Origin: Eubacterium sp. OM08-24
Lineage (GTDB): Bacteria > Bacillota > Clostridia > Oscillospirales > Acutalibacteraceae
Direction: 5' to 3'
DNA length: 64,000 bases
NCBI RefSeq assembly: GCF_003438075.1
Contig: NZ_QSTA01000001.1
Coordinates: 124,001-188,000, forward strand
Shown here: positions 20,752 to 31,753 of the stretch, one piece after another
Layout: the number at the start of each line of letters is the position of its first letter
Numbering within the stretch: the first letter of the stretch is position 1
Position numbers and translations under genes: made by a program
Notes under the pieces: model-generated
Databases searched by the model: none
Told to the model about the DNA's origin: nothing
The model's input: the letters and a program-made list of their open reading frames with translations, nothing else

Positions 20752-20807
20752 TTTGCTTTAGCGCATAAAAACTTTAAAGCATATGTTCGTTTAAGTGCTA
20801 AAGCAAA
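20752..20807 (+). promoter_or_regulatory. Leader hairpin ending at the ribosome binding site
   Basis: TTTGCTTTAGC (20752-20762) and GCTAAAGCAAA (20797-20807) are perfect 11-bp arms around a 34-base loop, and the 3' arm ends a few bases before the GAGAGGA site. Such a structure could stabilise the message or tune translation. I see no T-box or known riboswitch core. Confidence 0.5.
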
Positions 20808-20828
20808 AAATGAGAGGACGAATTTTTT

Positions 20829-21842
20829 ATGAAAATGACAAAAAAAGTTTTAGCTGCTGCAACAGCAGCGCTCACAGTAACAGCTGCACTCGCAGGCTGC
20901 ACAGGCGGCACTTCATCGAACAATTCAACTGCCGCATCGGCTACACAGGCAGACGCAGGCAAGGTTTACAATGTTGGCATCTGTCAGCTTATTCAGCACG
21001 AGGCACTTGACGCTGCCACAAAGGGCTTTAAGGATACTCTTACAGAAAAGCTCGGCGCAGACAAGGTTAAGTTTGACGAGCAGAACGCACAGGGTGATTC
21101 GGCTAACTGCGCAACAATCTGCAATCAGTTTGTTTCTTCAAACTATGATTTAATCCTCGGCAACGGTACAGCCGCACTTCAGGCTGCATACACAGCTACA
21201 CCTACTATCCCTGTTCTCGGCACATCAATCACAGACTACGGCACAGCTCTTGATATGGCAGAGTGGACAGGTGTTTCGGGAATGAATGTATCGGGCACAA
21301 CAGACCTTGCTCCTCTTGACAAGCAGGCTGATATGCTCAAAGAGCTTTTCCCTGACGCAAAAACAGTAGGTATTCTCTATTGCTCGGCTGAGGCTAACTC
21401 AAAGTATCAGAGCGATACAATCACTCCTTTCTTTGAGAGCGCAGGCTACACAGTAAAGACATATTCTTTCGCAGACTCTAACGATGTTGCAGCTGTAACA
21501 AAGACAGCTTGTGACGAGAGCGATGTTCTCTATGTTCCGACAGACAACACAGCAGCATCTAACACAGGTATTATAGACAACACAGCATCAGCGTCCAAAA
21601 CACCTATCATCGCAGGTGAAGAGGGTATTTGTAAGGGCTGCGGTGTTGCAACACTTTCAATCAGCTACTATGAGCTTGGTCAGAAAACAGGCGAAATGGC
21701 TTACGACATTCTTGTAAACGGCGCAGACATTACTTCATTAAAGGTTGAGTCAGCTCCAAGTGTAACAAAGAAGTATGTAAAGAGCCGTTGCGATGCTTAC
21801 GGAATCACAGTTCCGTCAGATTACGAGGCTATTGAGGAATAA
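20829..21842 (+). CDS. ABC importer substrate-binding lipoprotein (TrpX-like family)
   Basis: 337 residues. Signal peptide with lipobox LAGC (Cys about residue 24), Ser/Thr/Asn-rich linker, then the ABC_sub_bind fold: VYNVGICQLIQHEALDAATK, TIPVLGTSITDYGTAL, GMNVSGTTD, TVGILYCSAEANSKYQ and YYELGQKTGEMAYDIL. The family includes TrpX-type importers of aromatic amino acids and other small molecules; the ligand here is not certain. The next two genes supply permease and ATPase. Confidence 0.88.
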   Translation: MKMTKKVLAAATAALTVTAALAGCTGGTSSNNSTAASATQADAGKVYNVGICQLIQHEALDAATKGFKDTLTEKLGADKVKFDEQNAQGDSANCATICNQFVSSNYDLILGNGTAALQAAYTATPTIPVLGTSITDYGTALDMAEWTGVSGMNVSGTTDLAPLDKQADMLKELFPDAKTVGILYCSAEANSKYQSDTITPFFESAGYTVKTYSFADSNDVAAVTKTACDESDVLYVPTDNTAASNTGIIDNTASASKTPIIAGEEGICKGCGVATLSISYYELGQKTGEMAYDILVNGADITSLKVESAPSVTKKYVKSRCDAYGITVPSDYEAIEE

Positions 21843-21883
21843 TTATCCTTATATAATTACCTTAATTTTAAATTAAAAAACGG

Positions 21884-21909
21884 TGGGGTGCCGATAAAAC
21901 GACACCCCA
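21884..21909 (+). promoter_or_regulatory. Intra-operon hairpin between binding-protein and permease genes
   Basis: TGGGGTG (21884-21890) pairs with CACCCCA (21903-21909). This GC-rich stem followed by TCTTTT lies between the lipoprotein and permease genes, where partial termination or 3'-end protection commonly gives more binding protein than permease. Confidence 0.65.
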
Positions 21910-21933
21910 ATCTTTTATGTATTGGTGGTTCTT

Positions 21934-22914
21934 ATGGAATTTTTAGCAGAATACTTTGGTTCTCTTAATCCTGCCAATTTTGTTGCGGCTTTGCCGGGCA
22001 ACATTGCACAGGGCATCATTTGGGGACTTATGGGACTTGGTGTATTTATCACCTACAAACTTTTAAACTTTGCCGACCTTAGCGTAGACGGTTCGTTTGC
22101 CACAGGCGGCGCTGTTACGGCAATATTGCTTATCAACGGCTGTTCTGTATGGGTGGCGCTCATTGTAGCCATTCTCGCAGGCATTGCGGCAGGACTTATC
22201 ACAGGACTATTGCATACCTTGCTCGGTATTCCCGACATACTCGCAGGTATTCTCACACAGATAGCACTGTATTCAATCAATTTGAATATAATGGGTAAAT
22301 CAAACTTACCTGTAAGTTATAGAAACTATGCGCTTGTTATTTCCGCAAGCGACATCAACCTTTCAATTATTATCGGACTTGCCATTGCGGCTATTGTTAT
22401 TGCGGCTATGTATTGGTACTTCGGTACTGAGCAGGGCTCTACAATCCGCTCAACAGGTTCAAACCCTGCAATGAGTAAGGCTCAGGGCATTAATATTAAT
22501 GTTGCAAAGGTAATTGCACTTGCAGTTTCAAACGGACTTGTTGCATTTGCAGGTTCACTTTTCGCACAGTATCAGGGCTTTGCCGACATCAATATGGGCA
22601 GAGGCGCAATCGTTATCGGTCTTGCCGCTGTTATCATCGGCGAGGTTCTCGGCGAGGCTTTATTCCGCAAGAGGATGAACTTTGTTATTAAAATGGTATT
22701 TGTAATTGTAGGCGGTATTCTTTACTACATTGCAATGGGCATAGTTCTTTGGCTCAAGATGCCTACCGACGATACAAAGCTCTTTACAGCAATTATTGTT
22801 GCAATTTTCCTTGCTGTACCTTATTTGCAGAAAAAGAGTAAAACCTCCTTTAAAAAGGTAGCTAAAATGAATTTAAAGGCTAACAAGTCAAACGGAGGCA
22901 GTGACAATGCTTGA
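21934..22914 (+). CDS. ABC importer permease (TrpY-like)
   Basis: 326 residues with eight or more membrane helices of the BPD_transp_2 (branched-chain amino acid/sugar permease) fold: WGLMGLGVFITYKLLNFADL, ADLSVDGSFATGGAV and STGSNPAMSKAQGINI. The frame also opens at a TTG at 21922, but the ATG at 21934 gives the usual N terminus. Its end overlaps the start of the ATPase gene by 8 bases. Confidence 0.88.
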   Translation: MEFLAEYFGSLNPANFVAALPGNIAQGIIWGLMGLGVFITYKLLNFADLSVDGSFATGGAVTAILLINGCSVWVALIVAILAGIAAGLITGLLHTLLGIPDILAGILTQIALYSINLNIMGKSNLPVSYRNYALVISASDINLSIIIGLAIAAIVIAAMYWYFGTEQGSTIRSTGSNPAMSKAQGININVAKVIALAVSNGLVAFAGSLFAQYQGFADINMGRGAIVIGLAAVIIGEVLGEALFRKRMNFVIKMVFVIVGGILYYIAMGIVLWLKMPTDDTKLFTAIIVAIFLAVPYLQKKSKTSFKKVAKMNLKANKSNGGSDNA

Positions 22915-23713
22915 TATTATTAACATTCACAAAACCTTTAACAAAGGCACAATAAATGAAAAGGTAGCGCTTAACGGTGTAACACTTCACTTAAACGAAG
23001 GCGATTTCTGTACAATAATCGGCGGCAACGGTGCGGGTAAGTCAACTACCCTTAATGCTGTTGCCGGTGTATGGCCTGTTGACAGCGGTCAGATTCTTAT
23101 TGACGGCATAGATGTAACGGGACTTCCCGAGCATAAAAGGGCAAAGTATCTCGGCAGAGTTTTCCAAGACCCTATGACAGGTACTGTTGCCGATATGGAA
23201 ATTCTCGAAAACCTTGCGCTTGCGGCAAGACGAGGACAGAAAAGAGGACTTCGCTGGGGTGTTAAAAAGTCTGAAAAGGAAGAATACAGAAACCTCTTAA
23301 AGCAATTTGAACTTGGACTTGAGGACAGAATGACCTCAAAGGTAGGACTTCTTTCGGGCGGTCAGCGACAGGCAATCACACTTTTAATGGCTACAATCAA
23401 CAAGCCAAAGCTGTTGCTCCTCGATGAGCATACAGCGGCGCTTGACCCAAAAACAGCCGCAAAGGTGCTTGAGCTTAGCGACAAGATTATTGCCGAAAAT
23501 AATCTTACAGCACTTATGGTTACTCACAATATGCACGATGCCATAGTACATGGCAACCGCCTTATTATGATGAGCAACGGCAAGGTTATACTTGATATTT
23601 CGGGCGAAGAAAAGAAAAAGCTCACAGTAGACGACCTCTTGCAGAAATTTGAAAAAGTGAGCGGCTCTAAGCTCGAAAACGACAGAATGCTTTTGAGCAA
23701 GGGCGAGAATTAA
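22907..23713 (+). CDS. ABC importer ATPase (TrpZ-like)
   Basis: 268 residues. Walker A GGNGAGKST, Q-loop FQDPMTG, signature LSGGQRQ, Walker B LLLLDEHTAALDP, H-loop TH. Energises uptake by the preceding permease. GGAGG at 22893-22897 selects the ATG at 22907. Confidence 0.92.
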   Translation: MLDIINIHKTFNKGTINEKVALNGVTLHLNEGDFCTIIGGNGAGKSTTLNAVAGVWPVDSGQILIDGIDVTGLPEHKRAKYLGRVFQDPMTGTVADMEILENLALAARRGQKRGLRWGVKKSEKEEYRNLLKQFELGLEDRMTSKVGLLSGGQRQAITLLMATINKPKLLLLDEHTAALDPKTAAKVLELSDKIIAENNLTALMVTHNMHDAIVHGNRLIMMSNGKVILDISGEEKKKLTVDDLLQKFEKVSGSKLENDRMLLSKGEN

Positions 23714-23749
23714 GCTATTTAGCTTAATGATAAAATTATACGGCAACGG

Positions 23750-23783
23750 GGCTGTTTCATCTAAAAAATGAAACAGCCTTTTT
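23750..23783 (+). terminator. Terminator of the ABC importer operon
   Basis: GGCTGTTTCAT and ATGAAACAGCC form a perfect 11-bp stem followed by TTTTTG. Confidence 0.9.
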
Positions 23784-23828
23784 GTAAATATGTGTTGCAA
23801 ATAATAAATAAGTGTTGCAAAAATTTAG

Positions 23829-24035
23829 ATTGCCGTTACCGCAAAGTTTAGATTAAAAAATTCAAAATTCAGGTCAATCGTTTTAAAGGGTTGCGGGTTT
23901 GGGCAGAGCCATAATTTGCCCTTAAAAAACGGCAAATCAGCAGTTTTAGCAACGCAGTTTTTCCTCTTGTTGCTGTCGCATTTGGCTATCAATAATTTGT
24001 GACGGCATAAAGTACAGTGAGCGTTGCTCGTATCA
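23829..24035 (+). repeat. Dispersed intergenic repeat, copy A (internally deleted)
   Basis: About 0.2 kb sharing the left end (GCAAAGTTTAG, CAGGTCAA, TTTAAAGGGTTGCGGG, TTTGGGCAGAGCC) and the middle hairpin (ATTTGCCC ... GGCAAATCAG) with the four longer copies, and a weak match to the right-hand part. Same orientation as copies D and E. No coding potential. Confidence 0.6.
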
Positions 24036-24259
24036 ACGAAAAATAATTAACAACAGCAACACTGAATATCATTTGAAAAAATCAAAAATATCTTTAAATT
24101 TCATCATTTTTTAACATTTGTGTAACTGATTTTGCATTATTGGAATTGTAATTGTCGAAATCCATAAAAAAATATATTATAATTCCTTTATGTAAATTAG
24201 AACACTCCGAAATCTTGTAAAATATGATGTTGAAGATAAGTGAATGAGGTGATAAGGTT

Positions 24260-24829
24260 ATGAAAAAAGCTTTGATTATTTCACACTCTGTCCAAAGCGC
24301 TCAGTCACTTGCGCAGTTGCTCAAGATTGAGTCCTTTTCGCAGACTTCAATAGCTGATAATTCCAAAACAGCAAAAAAACTTGTGGAGAATGACGAGTTT
24401 GACCTTATCTGTATTAATGCGCCTCTTGCAGAGGAAAGCGGTATAGAGCTTTCTATGCACTTTGCAAAAGTCACCCGTTCAAGCGTGGTTATTATTGTTC
24501 CGCAAAAAAATGCAGACGATGTAAACGATGCCCTTACCGAGCATGGTGTGCTTGTAATAGCTAAGCCTATTAATAAGCATCTGTTTCATCACTTTGTGCA
24601 GTTTACCGAGTGTTTCAGAATGAGAATGCTCACAGTAAACGAGGAAAATGAAAAACTCCGCCATATTGTAGAGGATATGAAGATAATAAACAGAGCCAAG
24701 CTCCTGCTTATTACCTGCCTCAATATGACCGAACAGGAGGCACATCGCTATCTTGAAAAGCAGGCGATGGATATGAGAATGAGCAAAATGCAGATTGCAA
24801 TGCAGGTTATTAAAACTTACGAAAACTAA
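24260..24829 (+). CDS. ANTAR-domain antitermination regulator
   Basis: 189 residues. The N-terminal part (1-115) is receiver-like but degenerate (LICINAPLAEESGIEL where a phosphoacceptor Asp is expected); a short coiled coil follows, and residues 135-185 form an ANTAR RNA-binding domain (INRAKLLLITCLNMTEQEAH, YLEKQAMDMRMS). ANTAR proteins bind paired hexaloop hairpins in leaders and block terminators. The gene stands 32 bases upstream of carA. I found no clear ANTAR target in the adjacent leader, so its regulon may lie elsewhere. Confidence 0.85.
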   Translation: MKKALIISHSVQSAQSLAQLLKIESFSQTSIADNSKTAKKLVENDEFDLICINAPLAEESGIELSMHFAKVTRSSVVIIVPQKNADDVNDALTEHGVLVIAKPINKHLFHHFVQFTECFRMRMLTVNEENEKLRHIVEDMKIINRAKLLLITCLNMTEQEAHRYLEKQAMDMRMSKMQIAMQVIKTYEN

Positions 24830-24861
24830 TTATGCAAAATTTCTGAAAGGAATGTGTGTTT

Positions 24862-25941
24862 ATGAGCCGTAAAGCATATTTGATACTTGAAAACGGAACT
24901 GTTTTTGAGGGTAAATCATTTGGTGCAGAAAAAGAAACAATGGGAGAATTGGTTTTTACAACAGCTATGACCGGTTATCTTGAAACACTCACCGACCCTT
25001 CTTATTTTGGTCAGGTGGTTATTCAGACTTTCCCTTTAATCGGTAACTATGGTGTAATTCCCGCTGATTTTGAGAGCAAAGTGCCCTCACTCAGAGGTTA
25101 TATTGTAAGAGAATGGTGCCAAGCTCCCTCTAACTTCCGTTGCGAGGGCGATCTTGACACCTTTTTAAAAGAGTCAAATATTCCGGGCATTTACGGAATC
25201 GACACCAGAGCGCTCACAAGAATTGTGCGTGAGTACGGTGTGCTTAACTGCAAAATCGCTTATTCGGGCGAGGTTACCGAGGAAGAGCTTGCAGAGATTA
25301 AGGCTTATAAAATCGAGCAGGCTGTTGAGAGTACAACAATCAGCGAAAAAGAGGAGTTCAAAGCCGAAAACGGCGACCTCAATGTTGTACTTATGGACTT
25401 TGGCGCAAAGCACAACATTGGCAGAGAGCTTGTAAAGCGTGGCTGTAATGTTACGGTTGTGCCTGCTCATACCACAGCAGAGCAGATTAAGGCTATGAAC
25501 CCTGACGGCGTTATGCTTTCAAACGGCCCCGGAGATCCCTCAGACAACACAGCAATTATTGCAGAGCTTAAAAAGCTTTGCGAATATAAAATTCCTACTT
25601 TCGGTATCTGCCTTGGTCACCAGCTTTTGGCACTCAGTCAGGGCGCTAAAACCGAAAAGCTCAAATACGGTCACAGAGGAGCAAATCAGCCTGCCAAAGA
25701 GGTAGAAACAGGCAGAGTTTACATTACTTCTCAAAACCATGGCTATGCGGTTGTAAGCGACAGTATGCCGTCAAACGGTGAGGTTAGCTTTGTAAACGGC
25801 AACGACAACACCTGCGAGGGCGTTAAGTACAACAATATGCCTGCTTTCTCGGTTCAGTTCCACCCCGAGGCTTGCGGCGGCCCGCACGATACAGCATTTT
25901 TGTTTGACCGTTTCATTGATTTAATGAAAAACAATAAATAA
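24862..25941 (+). CDS. carA: Carbamoyl-phosphate synthase small subunit
   Basis: 359 residues. Supplies ammonia from glutamine to CarB for pyrimidine and arginine synthesis. N-terminal domain AYLILENGTVFEGKSFG; C-terminal class I glutaminase with GICLGHQLLA (nucleophile Cys) and QFHPEACGGPHD (catalytic His/Glu). GAAAGGAATG favours the ATG at 24862 over an in-frame GTG at 24856. carB follows after 58 bases. Confidence 0.97.
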   Translation: MSRKAYLILENGTVFEGKSFGAEKETMGELVFTTAMTGYLETLTDPSYFGQVVIQTFPLIGNYGVIPADFESKVPSLRGYIVREWCQAPSNFRCEGDLDTFLKESNIPGIYGIDTRALTRIVREYGVLNCKIAYSGEVTEEELAEIKAYKIEQAVESTTISEKEEFKAENGDLNVVLMDFGAKHNIGRELVKRGCNVTVVPAHTTAEQIKAMNPDGVMLSNGPGDPSDNTAIIAELKKLCEYKIPTFGICLGHQLLALSQGAKTEKLKYGHRGANQPAKEVETGRVYITSQNHGYAVVSDSMPSNGEVSFVNGNDNTCEGVKYNNMPAFSVQFHPEACGGPHDTAFLFDRFIDLMKNNK

Positions 25942-25999
25942 TACTATCCATAATTTATATACGAATATGATTTTTTAAATAAGGATAAGGAATGATTTT

Positions 26000-28900
26000 A
26001 TGCCACTTAAAAGCAACATTAAAAGAGTTATGGTAATCGGCTCAGGCCCGATTGTAATCGGTCAGGCTGCTGAATTTGACTACGCAGGCACACAGGCTTG
26101 TCGTGCGCTCAAGGAAGAGGGACTTGAGGTTATTCTTGTAAACTCAAACCCTGCTACCATTATGACAGATAACGCAATGGCCGATAAAATTTATATCGAG
26201 CCGCTCACACTTGAAACAGTAAAGAGAATTATTAAAAAGGAACGCCCGGACAGCCTGCTTTCTACGCTCGGCGGTCAGACAGGTCTTACACTTTCCATGC
26301 AGCTTGCAAAGGAAGGCTTCCTTGATAAATACGGAGTTCAGCTCCTCGGTGCAAACCCCGAAACAATTGACAAGGCAGAGGACAGACAGATGTTCAAGGA
26401 CACAATGCTTGAAATCGGACAGCCTGTTATTCCGTCACTCGTTGTAAACGATGTTGAGTCTGCCGTAAAATTTGCAGATGAAATCGGCTACCCTGTAATT
26501 ATCCGTCCTGCATTTACACTCGGCGGTACAGGCGGCGGTATCGTAAATGACGAAGAAGAATTAAGAGAAATCACTTCAAACGGTCTTGAGCTTTCGCCGA
26601 TTACACAGGTTCTTGTAGAGAAATGTATTTCGGGTTGGAAAGAAGTAGAGTTTGAGGTAATGCGTGACAGCGAAGGCAATGTTATTACCGTTTGTTCAAT
26701 GGAGAACTTCGACCCTGTCGGTGTTCATACAGGCGACAGTATCGTTATTGCTCCTACCGTTACACTTGCCGATAAGGAATATCAGATGCTCAGAAGTGCG
26801 GCACTCGACATTATCTCTGCCTTAAAGGTAGAGGGTGGCTGTAACTGCCAGTTTGCACTCAATCCGGAAACATTTGATTATGCTGTAATCGAGGTAAACC
26901 CAAGAGTATCCCGTTCATCTGCACTTGCATCTAAGGCAACAGGTTATCCGATTGCCAAGGTTGCGGCTAAGATTGCTATCGGCTACACACTCAACGAAAT
27001 CAAGAACGCTGTAACAGGCACAACCTATGCTTGCTTTGAGCCTGCTCTCGACTATGTTGTAGTTAAGTTCCCTAAGTGGCCGTTTGATAAATTCGTTTAT
27101 GCAAACCGTACACTCGGCACGCAGATGAAGGCAACAGGCGAGGTTATGGCTATTGCTCCTACATTTGAGCAGGCTATTATGAAGGCTGTAAGAGGTGCAG
27201 AGATTTCTCACGATACACTTGATGATAAGGAATTTGCTCAGCTTTCAAATGCGTCTGTTTATGACAGACTCAGCGTTTGCGACGATAAGAGAATTTTCTG
27301 TGTATATGAGGCACTCAAGAGAGGCATTACAGTAGACCAAATTCACGAGGTTACACTTATTGACGAGTGGTTCTTGGAGAAACTCAAGAATATCATTGCT
27401 GTTGAGAATGAGCTTAAAAACAGCGAGCTTACAGATGACCTCTATTACAGAGCAAAGACAATGGGTTTCCTCAACAGAACTATTGAGGCTATCACAGGCA
27501 AAAAGTGCGAAAAGAACCTTTTACCTGTTTATAAAATGGTTGATACCTGCGCCGCTGAATTTGAGGCTCAGACACCATACTTCTACTCAACCTTTGATAA
27601 GGAAAACGAGGCAGAAGAGTTTATTAAGAATAATAAATCAGACAAAAAGACAGTTATCGTATTTGGTTCAGGCCCTATCAGAATCGGTCAGGGTATCGAG
27701 TTTGACTATGCGTCTGTTCACTGCGTATGGGCACTTAAAAAGGCAGGCTACGATGTTGTTATCGTAAACAATAACCCTGAAACCGTATCAACTGACTTCG
27801 ATACAGCCGACAGACTTTACTTTGAGCCGCTCACAACAGAAGATGTAATGGGCATTATCAATACAGAAAAGCCATACGGCGTTGTAGTTGCTTTCGGCGG
27901 ACAGACCGCCATTAAGCTCACAAAACATATGAGCGACTGCGGTGTAAATATCCTCGGTACTTCATATGACGCTATTGATATGGCAGAGGACAGAGAGCGT
28001 TTTGACGAGCTCCTTGAGAAATACCACATTAAGCGTCCGAGAGGCGTTACAGTTATGACAACCGATGAGGCGCTTGAGGTTGCACAGACAATCGGCTATC
28101 CTGTACTTCTCCGTCCGTCTTATGTACTCGGCGGTCAGAATATGATTATCGCATTTAACGAGGCAGATGTTAAGGAGTATATGGCTATTATTCTTGCACA
28201 GAATATAGAGAACCCAATCCTTATTGATAAATACTTGCAGGGCACAGAGCTTGAGGTAGACGCAATCTGCGACGGCGAGGATATTCTTATTCCGGGTATT
28301 ATGGAGCATATTGAGAGAGCCGGTATTCACTCCGGTGACTCAATCGCCGTATATCCTGCTTGGAATATTTCAGACAAGATGACTCAGACAATCATTGAAA
28401 GCTCAAAGAACCTTGCTATTGAATTGCAGACAAAGGGACTTGTAAATATTCAGTACCTTATCTATAAAGACGAGCTTTATGTAATCGAGGTTAATCCTCG
28501 TTCATCAAGAACAATTCCTTATATCAGTAAGGTTACAGGCGTACCGATGGTTGACCTTGCTACAAGAGCAATGCTCGGCGAAAAGCTCAAGGATATGGGC
28601 TACGGCACAGGACTTTACAGAAAGAGCCCTTATATTGCGGTAAAAGTACCTGTATTCAGCTTTGAAAAGCTCATAAATGTTGATAACCACCTCGGCCCTG
28701 AGATGAAGTCAACAGGTGAGGTTCTCGGTGTTGCAGGCACACTTGAGGAGGCTCTCTACAAGGGACTTATCGGTGCAGGCTACAAGATGAAGAAGAACGG
28801 CGGCGTGTTCATTACAGTTCGTAATTCCGATAAGGCAGAAATCGGCGAAATTGCCAAGAAGTACTATGACCTCGGCTTTAAGATTTATGCTACCGAGGGC

Positions 28901-30052
28901 ACAGCGGCTGTACTTAAGAAATACGGTATTGACGCTGTTGCTGTAAAGAAAATACACGAGTGCAAGACAGACAACACACTCACACTCATTGAGTCGGGCA
29001 AGATTCAGTATGTTATTTCGACATCTGCCAAGGGCAGAATACCGTCAAGAGATTCTGTTAAAATCCGCAGAAAGACAGTTGAGAGAAACATTCCTTGTCT
29101 TACAGCTCTTGACACAGCAAACGCACTTGCAGATTGCTTAAAGAGCCACTACACACAGCACAGCACAGAGCTTATAGATATTAATCATATGAGGGATGAG
29201 AAAGAAATGCTAAAGTTCACAAAGATGCAGGGCATCGGCAATGACTACATTTATTTCAGCACTTTTGATCAGGAAATCAACAATCCGGAGGCTCTCTCTG
29301 TAAGACTTTCAGACAGACACTTCGGTATCGGCGGTGACGGTATTATTCTTGTTTGTCCGTCAAAGGTTGCTGACGCAAAGATGAAAATGTATAACCTTGA
29401 TGGTTCAGAGGGTAAAATGTGCGGTAACGGTATCCGTTGCGTAGGTAAGTTCCTCTATGACCATGGTATGGTTGACTATAAAGAGAAGGACGAAATCACA
29501 ATCGAAACCCTCTCAGGCATTAAGAGCCTTAAGGCTTATACAACAAACGGCGAGGTAACAAGCCTTAGAGTTGATATGGGCAAGGCAATTCTTGATCCAA
29601 AGGAAATCCCTGTTGCTATGAATAAGGACAAGATTGTAAACGAGCCTGTTACAATCGGCGACAAGGAGTACAACATTACCTGCGTATCAATGGGTAACCC
29701 ACACTGCGTAGTATTTATGGACGACATCGACAACCTCGACATTGAAAAGGTTGGCCCTGTATTTGAAAACGATAAGCTCTTCCCTGAAAGAGTAAATACA
29801 GAGTTTGTTACAGTTCTTGACGACCATACAATTAAGATGAGAGTATGGGAGAGAGGCTCAGGCGAAACTTGGGCTTGCGGTACAGGCGCTTGCGCAGTAG
29901 CGGTTGCAGCTTGCGAAAACGGATTCTGCAAAAAGGGCGAAGATATTAAAATCAAGCTCAAGGGCGGCGACCTTGTTATCAATTATACAGACGAAACTGT
30001 ATATATGACAGGTAACGCTGAAAAAGTATTTGAAGGAGAGATTGAGGTATAA
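26000..30052 (+). CDS. carB-dapF: Carbamoyl-phosphate synthase large subunit fused to diaminopimelate epimerase
   Basis: One uninterrupted frame of 1350 residues. Residues 1 to about 1062 are a full CarB: two ATP-grasp halves (SGPIVIGQAAEFDYAGTQ at the start, GSGPIRIGQGIEFDYASVH at about 550) and the MGS-like allosteric domain (ATEGTAAVLKKYGIDAV). Residues 1070-1350 are a full DapF (MLKFTKMQGIGNDYIYF, catalytic Cys in GKMCGNGIRC and TWACGTGACA), which interconverts LL- and meso-diaminopimelate. The joint is only a few residues (DINHMRDEKE). An internal ATG at 29207 has GAGGG 12 bases upstream, so separate DapF could also be made. The two halves belong to different pathways. Confidence 0.93.
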   Translation: MPLKSNIKRVMVIGSGPIVIGQAAEFDYAGTQACRALKEEGLEVILVNSNPATIMTDNAMADKIYIEPLTLETVKRIIKKERPDSLLSTLGGQTGLTLSMQLAKEGFLDKYGVQLLGANPETIDKAEDRQMFKDTMLEIGQPVIPSLVVNDVESAVKFADEIGYPVIIRPAFTLGGTGGGIVNDEEELREITSNGLELSPITQVLVEKCISGWKEVEFEVMRDSEGNVITVCSMENFDPVGVHTGDSIVIAPTVTLADKEYQMLRSAALDIISALKVEGGCNCQFALNPETFDYAVIEVNPRVSRSSALASKATGYPIAKVAAKIAIGYTLNEIKNAVTGTTYACFEPALDYVVVKFPKWPFDKFVYANRTLGTQMKATGEVMAIAPTFEQAIMKAVRGAEISHDTLDDKEFAQLSNASVYDRLSVCDDKRIFCVYEALKRGITVDQIHEVTLIDEWFLEKLKNIIAVENELKNSELTDDLYYRAKTMGFLNRTIEAITGKKCEKNLLPVYKMVDTCAAEFEAQTPYFYSTFDKENEAEEFIKNNKSDKKTVIVFGSGPIRIGQGIEFDYASVHCVWALKKAGYDVVIVNNNPETVSTDFDTADRLYFEPLTTEDVMGIINTEKPYGVVVAFGGQTAIKLTKHMSDCGVNILGTSYDAIDMAEDRERFDELLEKYHIKRPRGVTVMTTDEALEVAQTIGYPVLLRPSYVLGGQNMIIAFNEADVKEYMAIILAQNIENPILIDKYLQGTELEVDAICDGEDILIPGIMEHIERAGIHSGDSIAVYPAWNISDKMTQTIIESSKNLAIELQTKGLVNIQYLIYKDELYVIEVNPRSSRTIPYISKVTGVPMVDLATRAMLGEKLKDMGYGTGLYRKSPYIAVKVPVFSFEKLINVDNHLGPEMKSTGEVLGVAGTLEEALYKGLIGAGYKMKKNGGVFITVRNSDKAEIGEIAKKYYDLGFKIYATEGTAAVLKKYGIDAVAVKKIHECKTDNTLTLIESGKIQYVISTSAKGRIPSRDSVKIRRKTVERNIPCLTALDTANALADCLKSHYTQHSTELIDINHMRDEKEMLKFTKMQGIGNDYIYFSTFDQEINNPEALSVRLSDRHFGIGGDGIILVCPSKVADAKMKMYNLDGSEGKMCGNGIRCVGKFLYDHGMVDYKEKDEITIETLSGIKSLKAYTTNGEVTSLRVDMGKAILDPKEIPVAMNKDKIVNEPVTIGDKEYNITCVSMGNPHCVVFMDDIDNLDIEKVGPVFENDKLFPERVNTEFVTVLDDHTIKMRVWERGSGETWACGTGACAVAVAACENGFCKKGEDIKIKLKGGDLVINYTDETVYMTGNAEKVFEGEIEV

Positions 30053-31678
<1,626 letters not shown>

Positions 31679-31753
31679 TTTTGGAATTTTCTTGGTTTTG
31701 GCAATTATTTGTCACTAACCTTTTGCTCATATATCAGAAAAGGATTGATAATA

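Noticed and set aside
20657..20828. Possible T-box or tryptophan riboswitch before the ABC importer
   Set aside because: The leader is only about 84 bases and lacks T-box sequence and a terminator/antiterminator pair.
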